Assembly: GCF_900106065.1 (NCBI RefSeq)
Contig: NZ_LT629796.1
Span: 3,131,501-3,195,500 of the forward strand
Direction of reading: 5' to 3'
Origin: Pseudomonas mandelii
GTDB taxonomy: Bacteria; Pseudomonadota; Gammaproteobacteria; Pseudomonadales; Pseudomonadaceae
DNA length: 64,000 nt
A program made the position numbers and the translations under genes. Below are positions 26,457 through 38,279 of this stretch, one piece after another. The first letter of the stretch is position 1; every line of letters begins with the position of its first letter. The notes under the pieces were generated by a model that did no database searches, had not been told where the DNA came from, and saw nothing but the letters and a program-made list of their open reading frames with translations.

Positions 26457-27779
26457 TTAGCGGTTACGCAGGCCTTCAAGCAGCTTGTGCGTCGGATACC
26501 CATCCGCCGGCCAGCCAAACGACTGTTGTGCACTGCGGATCGCCTTGCGAGTGTTCGCGCCGATGATCCCGTCAGCCGTGCCCGCATCGTAATTCTGCGC
26601 ACTCAGCAGGCTTTGCAGTTCGATTCGCTCGGTGCGGCTTAACGGCAAGTCATCTTTTGGCCACGTGCCATTGATCAGGCCGCCGCCACTGAAGCGCTCG
26701 GACAACAGGCTCACCGCCAATGCATAAGACGACGAGTTGTTGTACTTGAGGATTGCGCGGAAGTTGTCGAGCACCAGGAACGCCGGGCCACGATAACCGG
26801 CCGGCAGCAGCAGGGCGGCGGACAGGTGTTCGGAACCTGCCGGAACCTGGGCGCCATTAGGCAGCGAGACCCCCAACTGTTGCCATTCGGCGACGCTCTT
26901 GCGAATCGTGCCGTCGGCCAGGACGTAGTTGAAACTGCCTGGTAGCTGCACTTCAAAGCCCCACGGTTGACCTTTCTGCCAGCCGGAGCTTTGCAGATAG
27001 TGCGCCGTCGAGGCCAGCGCATCGGCCGGGCTGCCCCAGATGTCGCGGCGGCCGTCACCGTCGAAATCCACGGCGTGGGTGTTGAAGGTGGTCGGGATGA
27101 ACTGGGTCTGACCCATGGCGCCGGCCCAGGAACCGAGCATTTTCTCCGGTTCGATATCGCCTTGTTGCAGGATTTGCAGGGCGGCGATCAGTTGCGCATG
27201 AGCAAAGCCCGGACGCCGGCCTTCGTAGGCCAGGGTCGCCAGGGAGTTGATCACTGACTTGTTGCCCTGGAACTGCCCGAAATTACTCTCCATGCCCCAC
27301 ACCGACACCAAGGCCTGGCGATCAACGCCGTAGCGCTGCTCGATGCTTTGCAGAATGTCAGCGTATTGGCCGACCAGCGCCTGACCTTTGCGTACCCGCA
27401 GCGGCGACAGGGCGCCATCGAGGTATTCCCACACCGGGCGGGAGAACTCGGGTTGGCTGCGATCGGCACGGATCACGCTGGTGTCGAGGCTGACATTGGC
27501 GAAGGCGCGGTCGAACAGATCGGCGCGGATGCCGGCGGTTAGCGCGTCTTTGCGGAAACCCGCCTGCCATTCGGCGAAGGTCTGGGTGGGCTGGAGGTCG
27601 AGGTTTTCACCGGTCGGCACCACGGGCGGAATGACCGCAGGGGCTGTCGATACGGGAAGGGTCTGAAGCGGCTGGGCGTCGGCGGCGGTCGGTTTTTCCG
27701 CGCAGGCGACAAGCAAAATGAGGCTGGAGGCAGCGATCAGTTGGCGCAGGGGCCAACGACGGGAAATACAAAGGGGCAT
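26457..27779 (-). CDS. MltB-family lytic murein transglycosylase with C-terminal peptidoglycan-binding domain
   Basis: A second MltB-type enzyme, 440 residues. The signal peptide ends in LILLVAC, a lipobox. The catalytic Glu is in VWGMESNFGQFQG, with GAMGQTQFIPTTFNTHAVDFDGDG downstream. About the last 60 residues are a PG_binding_1 domain (LSAQNYDAGTADGIIGANTR). This distinguishes it from the mltB gene at 19.9 kb, which lacks the binding domain. The start ATG at 27779 has a weak ribosome site; an ATG at 27821 would add 14 residues before the signal peptide. Confidence 0.9.
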   Translation of the reverse strand: MPLCISRRWPLRQLIAASSLILLVACAEKPTAADAQPLQTLPVSTAPAVIPPVVPTGENLDLQPTQTFAEWQAGFRKDALTAGIRADLFDRAFANVSLDTSVIRADRSQPEFSRPVWEYLDGALSPLRVRKGQALVGQYADILQSIEQRYGVDRQALVSVWGMESNFGQFQGNKSVINSLATLAYEGRRPGFAHAQLIAALQILQQGDIEPEKMLGSWAGAMGQTQFIPTTFNTHAVDFDGDGRRDIWGSPADALASTAHYLQSSGWQKGQPWGFEVQLPGSFNYVLADGTIRKSVAEWQQLGVSLPNGAQVPAGSEHLSAALLLPAGYRGPAFLVLDNFRAILKYNNSSSYALAVSLLSERFSGGGLINGTWPKDDLPLSRTERIELQSLLSAQNYDAGTADGIIGANTRKAIRSAQQSFGWPADGYPTHKLLEGLRNR

Positions 27780-27841
27780 GCACAGGTCCAGGGAATACGA
27801 ATCAGGTGCAGACCTTAACATGTTGAGCGATGGCTTGCCTT

Positions 27842-28006
27842 TCAGGCCGCCAGAAAGTAAGAAGCCTCCCAGCTATTAGACTGGAAGGCTTCGCGGCGGT
27901 AGCTGCCTTTGCCCTTGCCGGCTCGTTCCTGACGGCTGCGGAACAGTGGCTGGGCGATGATGGATTTGGCCTTGTTGGGGCCATGCTTGGATGGCTTTTT
28001 GCTCAT
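27842..28006 (-). CDS. arfA: alternative ribosome-rescue factor ArfA
   Basis: A 54-residue protein that binds ribosomes stalled on non-stop mRNA and recruits RF2 to release them, a backup for tmRNA. Translation of 28006-27842 starts MSKKPSKHGPNKAKS and continues with IIAQPLFRSRQERAGKGKGS, the ArfA core, then ends SWEASYFLAA. It is too short for many gene callers; a longer reading frame on the same strand (27876-28115) is only a shadow. As in enterobacteria, a terminator hairpin lies inside the last third of the gene, so most mRNA should lack a stop codon and be subject to tmRNA control. Confidence 0.93.
   Translation of the reverse strand: MSKKPSKHGPNKAKSIIAQPLFRSRQERAGKGKGSYRREAFQSNSWEASYFLAA
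27848..27892 (-). terminator. terminator inside the arfA coding region
   Basis: On the minus strand GAAGCCTTCCAG pairs with CTGGGAGGCTTC (12 pairs, one G-T) across an eight-base loop, followed by the U-rich TTACTTTCT. It sits about 16 codons before the stop. Transcripts ending here would be non-stop, which in other species makes ArfA a target of tmRNA and active only when tmRNA fails. Confidence 0.75.
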
Positions 28007-28102
28007 GATCAGATCTCTCGATTGAGTGGGTTTTGCGGGGGAAATAATCTGCTGAAGTTGGGGTTCTGTCTAGTCCCCACATTGCGTAGGACCTTTCGGA
28101 TG

Positions 28103-28193
28103 CGTTCGCGGGCAAGCCTCGCTCCTACAGGTTGGAGTCGTACACATAATGATGGGCCGACTGAGGCCTGTAGGAGCGGGGCTTGCCCGCGAA
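28103..28193. repeat. REPIN, type GGAGCGAGGCTTGCCCGCGA
   Basis: Inverted arms TTCGCGGGCAAGCCTCGCTC and TGTAGGAGCGGGGCTTGCCC, about 45 bases apart; the right arm has GGGGC for GAGGC. It lies between the arfA 5' region and the holA stop. Confidence 0.88.
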
Positions 28194-28216
28194 TGGCCGT
28201 TATGCGTTCGGAAAGC

Positions 28217-29254
28217 TCACTCGGCGGGTAGCGACAATCTCTGGCCTGCCATCAACAACGACAACCGACTCAAACTCATCCACGGTGACCCGGCAGCCTG
28301 ACCCTTGATCTGCGCATCAATCCGCTGCGCTTCCAGCAACAACTGCGCCCAGCGTTGCGCCGGATAGCGTTGCAGGGCTTTGCTCATCAGCGGTTTGCGC
28401 TTGTCCCAGACCGGCGGTCGAGCCTGGCTGAAGGCTTTGTCCAGCGGCACACCCTGGCTGTATTGCAGCGAAAGGTTGGCCAGCAGACGCAGCTCCCGGG
28501 CCAGCGCCCAGAGAATCACCGGTGGCTCGACGCCTTCACCCCGCAACCCTTCAAGGATGCGCAGGGCATGGGCGGCTTCGCCGTTGAGAATCGCGTCGGT
28601 CAGGCCAAACACATCGAAGCGCGCACTGTCGGCCACTGCTGCTTGCACGGTTTCGACGGTGATCTGTCCACCTTCGGCCATCAGCTTGAGTTTTTCGATT
28701 TCCTGGGCGGCGGCCAGCAGGTTGCCCTCGACCCGCGCGGCAATCAGTTCCACGGCGTCCTGGCTGGCGGAAAGCCCGGCCTGGGACAACCGTTGACGAA
28801 TCCAGCTGGGCAACTGGTTGGCATCCACCGGCCAGATCTGCACGAACTGCGTCTGCTGCCCTTCGACCAGCGCCTTGCCCCACTTGGTCTTCTGTGCACT
28901 GCCATCCAGCTTGGGCAGGCTGATCAGCAGCACCGTGTCTTCGGCCGGGCGCGAGCAGTACTCGATGAAGGCAGCGGCGCCTTTGTCACCGGGTTTGCCG
29001 GATGGCAACCGCAGCTCCAGCAGGCGCTTTTCAGCGAACAGCGACATGCTTGCACCGGCTTGCAGCAACGTCCCCCAGTCGAAACTGGCGTCGGCGGCGA
29101 AGACCTGGCGTTCGTCGAAACCCTGTTGGCGAGCGGCGGCACGAATGGCGTCGGCGGCTTCCTGGCACAGCAACGGGTCATCGCCGCTGATGACGTAGAC
29201 CGGCGCGAGGGCACCTTGCAGGTGTTTGGCGAGTTGGGCGGGGGCGAGTTTCAT
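28217..29254 (-). CDS. holA: DNA polymerase III subunit delta
   Basis: The clamp-opening subunit of the DNA polymerase III clamp loader. The product is 345 residues. It has the delta pattern APVYVISGDDPLLCQEAADA at the N-terminus, the AAA-like second domain without a functional Walker A, and the C-terminal collar region ALRILEGLRGEGVEPPVILWALARE. It follows lptE in a leuS-lptE-holA order that is widely conserved. Confidence 0.95.
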   Translation of the reverse strand: MKLAPAQLAKHLQGALAPVYVISGDDPLLCQEAADAIRAAARQQGFDERQVFAADASFDWGTLLQAGASMSLFAEKRLLELRLPSGKPGDKGAAAFIEYCSRPAEDTVLLISLPKLDGSAQKTKWGKALVEGQQTQFVQIWPVDANQLPSWIRQRLSQAGLSASQDAVELIAARVEGNLLAAAQEIEKLKLMAEGGQITVETVQAAVADSARFDVFGLTDAILNGEAAHALRILEGLRGEGVEPPVILWALARELRLLANLSLQYSQGVPLDKAFSQARPPVWDKRKPLMSKALQRYPAQRWAQLLLEAQRIDAQIKGQAAGSPWMSLSRLSLLMAGQRLSLPAE

Positions 29255-29293
29255 AAGAAAGGGCGAACGGGGCGCCTGGGCGCCCCGTAAGTC

Positions 29294-29899
29294 TTATTGC
29301 TGCGGGATTTCGATAGGCGACTGACGCGGGGTTTCCGCTTCAGCTTTCTGCGCCGCTTCCAGTGCCTGGGCTTCGGCTTTTGCCTTGGCGTCGGCGGTCT
29401 GTTGCAACTGATCCAACTGAGTCGGCGTGAGTTGTGACAGGCGCAGCATCATGCGTTGAACCAACTCGCGACGGGTTTCTGTGCGAGCCGTATTGGCTTC
29501 CTGGTCGGAACCCACCAGGTTGTTGCCGTCGTGGATGAACATCTTCTGCACTTCGAGCTTGTCGCTCAGCAGCGGCAGGCCTTGCGCACCCCGGATGTCG
29601 TAGCTCAGCACGGTGCTCACCTGATACTCGCCAGTACGGCCGGCACCGGCGTAGCTGAGGATGCGCTGGTTTTCCTGCTCATCCGTCAACACAAGCTTGT
29701 ACGGCGCTCCGGCGTAAACCTTGACGCCGCTGCTTTGCAGTACCTGACGCAATTGCGTCACGGTTTCGCCGTAGGCGTTGCGGGCGCTCAGATCGAGCTC
29801 CCTGATCGCCATTTCATTGGTGCCGGTGCCGCGCAGCTGGAACCCGCAGGCGCTCAACAGGACCGCGAGGCCCATCACCAGCAAATTGCGTTTGATCAT
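29294..29899 (-). CDS. lptE: LPS assembly lipoprotein LptE
   Basis: Plugs the LptD barrel and helps place lipopolysaccharide in the outer leaflet. The product is 201 residues. The signal peptide ends in the lipobox LLSAC followed by GFQLRGTGT, the standard LptE start. The C-terminal extension of about 35 residues is Ala/Glu/Gln-rich and probably disordered or coiled. It lies 89 bases after leuS. Confidence 0.95.
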   Translation of the reverse strand: MIKRNLLVMGLAVLLSACGFQLRGTGTNEMAIRELDLSARNAYGETVTQLRQVLQSSGVKVYAGAPYKLVLTDEQENQRILSYAGAGRTGEYQVSTVLSYDIRGAQGLPLLSDKLEVQKMFIHDGNNLVGSDQEANTARTETRRELVQRMMLRLSQLTPTQLDQLQQTADAKAKAEAQALEAAQKAEAETPRQSPIEIPQQ

Positions 29900-29956
29900 C
29901 TTGTTGCTCCCCTTGAAACCATGTGGGCCGATCGTGCGGCCCGAAAGGTTTTACTC

Positions 29957-29978
29957 GGCGCCAGGCTCACCTGGCGCC
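29957..29978 (-). other. hairpin between leuS and lptE
   Basis: A perfect eight-base stem GGCGCCAG / CTGGCGCC with a six-base loop, ten bases after the leuS stop. A second stem (GGGCCG/CGGCCC) lies about 20 bases further on. No T-run follows, so it probably shapes the mRNA rather than ending it. Confidence 0.45.
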
Positions 29979-29988
29979 TGATCCAATT

Positions 29989-32673
<2,685 letters not shown>

Positions 32674-32874
32674 TCAGTGCCCGAACGAGCTGGAAGTGGA
32701 GTTACAGGAAGCGCCGTAGCATACATGACCGCACTCTACCGAGGGAAACCCTGATTACTGCCGCGCGTCTTGCGAAAACTGCCGCGAGGGCCGTTGGTCG
32801 CGGCATCCAGCCGGTTTGTTCATGGAAGCTAAGCTCTAAATGGGGAGCGAGTCTTATCTTCAATGAGGTGAGGG

Positions 32875-33195
32875 ATGGTTGAGTCACAGCAAAAAGTCAC
32901 GAAACCGCAGCTGTACGAAAGACTGATCGATCGTCTGGGGATGGCCCTGGACGCTGCAAAAACCGCTGACCGGCTACGCGATGAGCGTCCCCTGGAGCTG
33001 GAACTGCGTGGTTTGAGCCCCGCAGAGTTTGCACTGGTCAAAGCCTATCTGGATCGCAGTGAACGTGAGACGCACGGATGCTTGTCTGCAGCAGTGAAGC
33101 AACTCGACGCACCACGTTCGGCCAAGATCATCTGGCTCAAGGACAAGGCACCTGGCAGGGACGCGGAAAAGGTCCGGTCTCTGCAATTCAAATAA
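32875..33195 (+). CDS. conserved hypothetical protein
   Basis: A 106-residue soluble, charged protein that I do not recognise beyond Pseudomonas. It has a predicted helical N-terminal region (QLYERLIDRLGMALDAAKTA) and a helical centre (LSPAEFALVKAYLDRSERET). There is no signal or membrane segment. The ATG at 32875 has GAGGTGAGG upstream. It diverges from leuS and precedes a YdcF-type gene by 104 bases. Confidence 0.7.
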   Translation: MVESQQKVTKPQLYERLIDRLGMALDAAKTADRLRDERPLELELRGLSPAEFALVKAYLDRSERETHGCLSAAVKQLDAPRSAKIIWLKDKAPGRDAEKVRSLQFK

Positions 33196-33299
33196 CGGCT
33201 GCAAGCCATTACCCATGTTTTTTAAAGCATAGTCCTTCCGCATTTGTTGTCGCATTGCGTCAACCCACTTAGGCTTCGGGCATCTTATGGAGATGCTCG

Positions 33300-34058
33300 A
33301 TGCCTTTTCGTTATTTCGTGAAACAACTTCTGTTGCCTCCCGGCATTCTTTTGCTGCTGTTGATGCTCGCGTGGTGGTTGCGCCGCTCAAGGCCGCGGCT
33401 TGCGGGTGTGTGCTTTGCCTTGGGGTTCGGCGGCTTCCTGTTAATGAGTTTGCCGGTGGTGGTGCAGTGGGGCGCCAAGGCCCTGGAAAGTGAGCCGCCA
33501 CTGGCGCGCGAGGAATGGGCCACCCTGAGTCAGCGTGCGGATGCGATTGTGGTGTTGGGTTCGGGGCGTGAGCGGGGCGATATTGCCTGGGGGGCTGATC
33601 AGCCGACGGGCGTAGGTCTTGAGCGCGAACGGTATGCGGCACGCTTGGCCAAGGCCTCCGGGTTGCCCATTCTTACCAGCGGCGGCCTGCATTACGGTAC
33701 GCCGCCGACCGAAGCGAAGTTGATGGCGGATTCATTGCTTGATGATTTTGGCGTCACCGTGCGCTGGCAGGAAGGGCGCAGCCGCACGACGTGGGAGAAC
33801 GCGCAGTTCAGCGCCGAGGTGTTGCTGCCGCAGGGAATCAAACGGGTGGTGGTGGTGACGCAGGCCTGGCACATGCCGCGATCAGTCTGGAGCTTTCAGC
33901 AGGCGGGATTTGAAGTGGTGCCAGCACCGGTGGGCTTTTTAGGCGTGGACAACGCCCGGCCACTGGGCGGCTGGATGCCGGAATTCAAGTCGATCTGGCA
34001 GAGCGGGCAGTTGCTGAATGAGGCGGTGGGGCAGATCGGGTATTCAATGTTTTACTGA
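33300..34058 (+). CDS. YdcF/ElyC-family membrane protein (DUF218)
   Basis: A 252-residue protein with two N-terminal membrane segments and a DUF218 domain from about residue 80. The domain shows AIVVLGSGRERGD, GLPILTSGGLHYG and RVVVVTQAWHMPRS, the pattern of ElyC/SanA/YdcF. ElyC affects undecaprenyl-phosphate use and envelope integrity at low temperature; this protein may act similarly. The ATG at 33300 has GGAG seven bases upstream. Confidence 0.85.
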   Translation: MPFRYFVKQLLLPPGILLLLLMLAWWLRRSRPRLAGVCFALGFGGFLLMSLPVVVQWGAKALESEPPLAREEWATLSQRADAIVVLGSGRERGDIAWGADQPTGVGLERERYAARLAKASGLPILTSGGLHYGTPPTEAKLMADSLLDDFGVTVRWQEGRSRTTWENAQFSAEVLLPQGIKRVVVVTQAWHMPRSVWSFQQAGFEVVPAPVGFLGVDNARPLGGWMPEFKSIWQSGQLLNEAVGQIGYSMFY

Positions 34059-34062
34059 TGAC

Positions 34063-34196
34063 CTGTGGCGAGGGAGCTTGCTCCCGCCGGGCTGCGAAGC
34101 AGCCCTGAGTCCGGCTAATCCATTTCTGGCTGACAAAGCGCATTAACCGGTATTGCGGCTGCTGTGCAGCCGAGCGGGAGCAAGCTCCCTCGCCAG
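34063..34196. repeat. REPIN, type TGGCGAGGGAGCTTGCTCCC
   Basis: Inverted arms TGTGGCGAGGGAGCTTGCTC and GGAGCAAGCTCCCTCGCCA, about 85 bases apart. Inner parts also pair (GGGCTGCGAAGCAGCCC at the left; GGCTGCTGTGCAGCC at the right). It separates the convergent ydcF-like and lnt genes. Confidence 0.9.
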
Positions 34197-34198
34197 AG

Positions 34199-35722
34199 TC
34201 AGACGGTCTTGGCCATCCGGTTCGCCACCAGTGCCCAGCCAAACAACAACACACAAACGATGATCAGCGGCCACGAGCGCCATTGCAGGTAAGGCGTCAG
34301 GTTGTGCATCGGCACGACTTCGCCGTACAGGATGCCGCGTTCGAACTGCGGGATCTGCACCGTGATCTGCCCGAACGGGTTGATCAGGCCGGTGACGCCG
34401 TTGTTGGTGGCGCGGATCATCCAGCGGCCTGCCTCCAGTGCGCGCATCTGCGCCATCTGCAAATGTTGCAGTGGGCCGATGGAGGTGCCGAACCAGGTGT
34501 CGTTGCTGATGGTCAGCAGCAATTCACTGCGGGCCGCCAGGCTGGCGGCGAATTCCGGGTAGACCACTTCGTAGCAGATGAACGGCGCGATCTGATAACC
34601 CTTGGCTTGCAGCATCGGCTGGTCAGCCGGGCCACGGGCAAAGTCGGACATCGGCAGGTCGAAGAATGCGATCAGCCCACGCAGTACTTCCTGCAACGGA
34701 ACATATTCGCCAAACGGCACCAGCTTCTGCTTGAGATAAGTGCCGTCGCCTTCACCGAGGACGGTGATGCCGTTGAAGAAGCGCTTCTCGTGTCGGACTT
34801 CCTGACGGATCGGTACGCCGGTAATCAGCGCAGATTTACGCTCGGCGGCGAAATTCCCCATCATGTTCAGGTAGCCCTCGGCGGACTCCTTGAGCACCGG
34901 AACGGCTGTTTCCGGCCAGATCAGCAGGTCGACCCGTTTGGAGCTGAAACTCATGTCGCGGTACAGCGCCAGCTGCGCGTTGAGCTGCGCCGGGTCCCAC
35001 TTCATGCTTTGTTCGATATTGCCCTGAAGGGCGGCAACGCTCAGCGCCGGGCCCGCCGGGCTGGTCCAGGCGTGTTCCTTCAGCGCCATGCCGGCCACCC
35101 AGGGGCCGACCAGCAGCAATACGCCAGCGGCGATGAAACCTTTACGGCCCGTGCGCACCAGGCGCATGGCGTTATAGATCAGCGCCGCCGTCAGGGCCAG
35201 GGTGAAGGAAATCAGCCACATTCCGCCGACGGGTGCGAGCCCGGCCAATGGGCCGTCGAGCTGGCTGTAACCGGAATAGAGCCATGGGAAACCGGTGAGA
35301 AACCAGCCACGAAAAGCTTCCTGGCCAACCCACAGCGCGGCAAACGCCAAGGCATCGGCCAGCGGCGCTTCGTTGCGACGCAGCCAGCGCGCCCAGATCC
35401 AGGCGGGCAGGGCGAAGAACCAGGCAATCGCGGCCGTGAAGATCAGCATCAGGAAACCGGCCAGCAGCACTGACGCGCCGCCGAAGTGGTGAATGCTGTA
35501 ATAGATCCAGCTGGTACCCGCGCCAAACAAGCCAAAACCGAAACACCAGCCACGGCCCAGGGCCTGGCGGGGACTCAGTTCGCGCAAACCGGCATAGAAG
35601 AACCCGACCGCCAGCAATGCCAACGGCCAGATATCGAACGGCGCCAGGGCCAGGGTGGTGAGTGCACCGGCCGCCACGGCCAGCAGGTTACCGGGCCAGC
35701 CGGGGCGGGTCATACGATGCAT
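34199..35722 (-). CDS. lnt: apolipoprotein N-acyltransferase
   Basis: Adds the third acyl chain to the N-terminal Cys of lipoproteins at the inner membrane. The product is 507 residues: six or more N-terminal membrane segments, then a nitrilase domain. The Glu-Lys-Cys triad is seen in LIWPETAVPVL, LKQKLVPFGEYVPLQ and PFICYEVVYPE. It is downstream of corC on the minus strand with a 14-base gap. Confidence 0.96.
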   Translation of the reverse strand: MHRMTRPGWPGNLLAVAAGALTTLALAPFDIWPLALLAVGFFYAGLRELSPRQALGRGWCFGFGLFGAGTSWIYYSIHHFGGASVLLAGFLMLIFTAAIAWFFALPAWIWARWLRRNEAPLADALAFAALWVGQEAFRGWFLTGFPWLYSGYSQLDGPLAGLAPVGGMWLISFTLALTAALIYNAMRLVRTGRKGFIAAGVLLLVGPWVAGMALKEHAWTSPAGPALSVAALQGNIEQSMKWDPAQLNAQLALYRDMSFSSKRVDLLIWPETAVPVLKESAEGYLNMMGNFAAERKSALITGVPIRQEVRHEKRFFNGITVLGEGDGTYLKQKLVPFGEYVPLQEVLRGLIAFFDLPMSDFARGPADQPMLQAKGYQIAPFICYEVVYPEFAASLAARSELLLTISNDTWFGTSIGPLQHLQMAQMRALEAGRWMIRATNNGVTGLINPFGQITVQIPQFERGILYGEVVPMHNLTPYLQWRSWPLIIVCVLLFGWALVANRMAKTV

Positions 35723-35736
35723 TTCAATCCTTGGAT

Positions 35737-36576
35737 TTATCGGGCGATAGGGGTCAGGCGCAGCAAGTGAATCCGACGGCTGTCGGCGTTCAGGATGCGG
35801 AAGCGATAAGGGCCGATTTCAGTGATTTCGTTGCGTTTTGGCAAGTGCCCGAACGCGCTCATCACCAGGCCGCCAACGGTGTCGAATTCGTCGTCGGAGA
35901 ATTCGCTGTCGAAGAACTCGTTGAAGTTCTCGATCGGCGTCAGGGCCTTGATCAGGAAGTCACCGCTGGGCAGCGGCTTGATGTAGCTGTCTTCTTCGAC
36001 GTCGTGCTCGTCTTCGATGTCGCCGACGATCTGTTCCAGCACATCTTCAATGGTCACCAGGCCTGCCACACCGCCGTATTCGTCAATGACGATGGCCATG
36101 TGATTGTGGTTGGCGCGGAACTCGCGCAGCAGCACATTCAGGCGCTTGGACTCGGGCACGAAGGTCGCCGGACGCAGCAGGTCCCTGATGTTGAAGCTGT
36201 CACCGTTCTCCTTGAGGATCAGCGGCAGCAAGTCCTTGGCCAGCAACACGCCCATCACATCATCGTGGCTTTCGCCGATGACCGGGTAGCGGGAGTGGGC
36301 CGAGTCGACCACGGCAGGCAGGAACTCGCGAGGTGTCTGGGTCGCCTTGATGCTGATCATCTGCGAGCGCGGGACCATGATGTCCCGTACTTGCAGGTCA
36401 GCGACCTGAATGGCGCCTTCGACGATGGCCAGCGCTTCGCTGTCCAACAGTTTGTTCTGGTGTGCGTCGCGCAGCAGCTCCAGCAGCTCCTGGCGGTTCT
36501 TCGGCTCGTGGGCAAAAGCCTGGGTGAGCTTACCCAGCCAAGACTTTTGCCCGTTGCTCGATCGATCTTCGCTCAT
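35737..36576 (-). CDS. corC: CorC/HlyC-family CBS-domain protein
   Basis: A 279-residue cytoplasmic protein with two CBS domains (about 70-190; segments DLQVRDIMVPRSQMISI and RNHNHMAIVIDEYGG-type) and a C-terminal CorC_HlyC domain (about 205-275). Linked to magnesium/cobalt efflux. This is the YbeX type, always found next to ybeY, ybeZ and lnt, as here; a role in ribosome metabolism is also reported for YbeX. Confidence 0.92.
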   Translation of the reverse strand: MSEDRSSNGQKSWLGKLTQAFAHEPKNRQELLELLRDAHQNKLLDSEALAIVEGAIQVADLQVRDIMVPRSQMISIKATQTPREFLPAVVDSAHSRYPVIGESHDDVMGVLLAKDLLPLILKENGDSFNIRDLLRPATFVPESKRLNVLLREFRANHNHMAIVIDEYGGVAGLVTIEDVLEQIVGDIEDEHDVEEDSYIKPLPSGDFLIKALTPIENFNEFFDSEFSDDEFDTVGGLVMSAFGHLPKRNEITEIGPYRFRILNADSRRIHLLRLTPIAR

Positions 36577-36581
36577 AGCGA

Positions 36582-37076
36582 TTACTCTGAATCCTTTGTT
36601 GTAACGATAGGGGTTGTGTCTGTTTCGTCGTCCGCATAAGGGTCGGGAAAGCCCAACTCGGCAAGCAACGTTCGTTCCAGTGCTTCCATTTCTTCGGCTT
36701 CGTCATCATCTATATGGTCGTAACCCAGCAGATGCAAGCAGCCATGAATCACCAGATGCGCCCAATGGGCCTTTAGTTCCTTGCCCTGTTCGGCGGCTTC
36801 GCGCTCGACCACGGCCACGCAGATCACCAGATCGCCCAGCAGCGGGATGTCGAGAAACTCGTCAGGCACATCGGCCGGAAACGACAGGACGTTGGTGGCG
36901 TAATTCTTTTGCCGCCAGGTGTGGTTCAGCTCGCGGGCCTCTTCGTCATCGACCAGGCGAATGGTCATTTCAGAGTCGGCAGTGCGCTGGCGCAGGGCCA
37001 GTTCGCACCATTGGCGGAACTCGGCTTCGCTGGGTGCAGGCGCCTCGGTAGCCAGTTGCAGATCAAGCTCAAGCAT
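36582..37076 (-). CDS. ybeY: endoribonuclease YbeY
   Basis: A Zn-dependent single-strand RNase that helps 16S rRNA 3'-end maturation and ribosome quality control. The product is 164 residues. The metal site is in [20 protein letters not shown] (three His). The start is the ATG at 37076, which lies inside the end of ybeZ (eight-base overlap); the upstream in-frame extension to 37226 is ybeZ shadow. Confidence 0.96.
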   Translation of the reverse strand: MLELDLQLATEAPAPSEAEFRQWCELALRQRTADSEMTIRLVDDEEARELNHTWRQKNYATNVLSFPADVPDEFLDIPLLGDLVICVAVVEREAAEQGKELKAHWAHLVIHGCLHLLGYDHIDDDEAEEMEALERTLLAELGFPDPYADDETDTTPIVTTKDSE

Positions 37077-38073
37077 CGCGGCGACTGTCCTTTGGTGTTT
37101 CATCTGCCGCGCGATTCTCGAAGCGCTCGTAGGCTTCGACGATACGTTGCACCAATGGATGGCGCACAACGTCCTTGGGCATGAAATGGGTGAAGCTGAT
37201 ACCCGGCACGTCTTTGAGTACTTCAATCACATGGTGCAGCCCGGACTTGGTGCCTTTCGGCAGGTCGACCTGGGTGATGTCACCGGTGATGACGGCCGTG
37301 GAGCCGAAGCCGATCCGGGTCAGGAACATTTTCATCTGCTCGACGGTGGTGTTCTGGCTTTCGTCGAGGATGATGAAACTGTTGTTCAGCGTGCGACCGC
37401 GCATGTAGGCCAGTGGCGCAACTTCGATCACCTGGCGCTCGATGAGCTTGGCGACGTGTTCGAAGCCGAGCATCTCGTAGAGTGCGTCGTAGAGCGGGCG
37501 CAGGTATGGGTCGATCTTTTGCGACAGGTCGCCGGGCAGGAAGCCAAGCTTCTCGCCCGCTTCAACCGCCGGACGCACCAGCAGGATGCGGCGAATCTGC
37601 TCGCGTTCCAGCGCGTCTACCGCGCAGGCAACGGCCAGATAGGTCTTGCCGGTACCGGCCGGGCCGATGCCGAAATTGATGTCGTTACCGAGGATTTCCT
37701 TCACGTAGCGCAGCTGATTCAAGCCGCGAGGGCGAATCATGCCTTTTTTGGTGCGCAGAGCGACGGAGGGTTCGGACGGGGAGACGTTGTCCAGCTCTTC
37801 GACGGCCGATTCCTGCAGGAACAGGTGAACCGTGTCCGGCGACAGCTCTGTACCTTTGGTTTCCCGATACAGACGACGAATCAGATTTTCCGCGGAGGTG
37901 GTGTGTTTGGGCTCGCCGATCAGCTCGAACTGGTTTCCGCGGTTGCGGATCTCGATGGTCAGGCGCTGTTCGATCAAGCGCAGATGCTCGTCGAATTGCC
38001 CGCACAGATTGGCGAAGCGACGGGCCTCAAAGGGCTCGAGGATAAAACGATGTGGTTCTATGGGTGCGTTCAA
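37069..38073 (-). CDS. ybeZ: PhoH-family ATPase YbeZ
   Basis: A P-loop ATPase of the PhoH group that works with YbeY in rRNA processing. The product is 334 residues. The Walker A motif is [15 protein letters not shown] (about 140), and Walker B is in [13 protein letters not shown]. The start is TTG at 38073, giving (M)[18 protein letters not shown], the family N-terminus; no ATG lies at this place. Confidence 0.94.
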   Translation of the reverse strand: MNAPIEPHRFILEPFEARRFANLCGQFDEHLRLIEQRLTIEIRNRGNQFELIGEPKHTTSAENLIRRLYRETKGTELSPDTVHLFLQESAVEELDNVSPSEPSVALRTKKGMIRPRGLNQLRYVKEILGNDINFGIGPAGTGKTYLAVACAVDALEREQIRRILLVRPAVEAGEKLGFLPGDLSQKIDPYLRPLYDALYEMLGFEHVAKLIERQVIEVAPLAYMRGRTLNNSFIILDESQNTTVEQMKMFLTRIGFGSTAVITGDITQVDLPKGTKSGLHHVIEVLKDVPGISFTHFMPKDVVRHPLVQRIVEAYERFENRAADETPKDSRRDA

Positions 38074-38174
38074 GGTCGTATTTAGCCGCCCTGGGGCAAT
38101 TAAGATGAAATCAAGGATAACGCCAGTGGGCTGGGTGCGAAAGCTCTTAAATAATCCAGCGCCAAACACCGGCC

Positions 38175-38269
38175 CTGTAGGAGCGAAGCTTGCCCGCGAA
38201 GGCGGTATTTCAGACGACTCATGTGGTGAGTGTCAGTCCGCCTTCGCGGGCAAGCCTCGTTCCTACAGG
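38175..38269. repeat. REPIN, type GGAGCGAGGCTTGCCCGCGA
   Basis: Inverted arms TGTAGGAGCGAAGCTTGCCC and GGGCAAGCCTCGTTCCTACA, about 50 bases apart. It lies between miaB and ybeZ on the minus strand, 10 bases past the miaB stop, and so interrupts what is otherwise one block of same-strand genes. Confidence 0.9.
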
Positions 38270-38279
38270 TTTTACGGTG

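Noticed and set aside
27876..28115. 79-codon minus-strand frame over arfA
   Set aside because: Wrong frame; the frame from 28006 gives a full ArfA.
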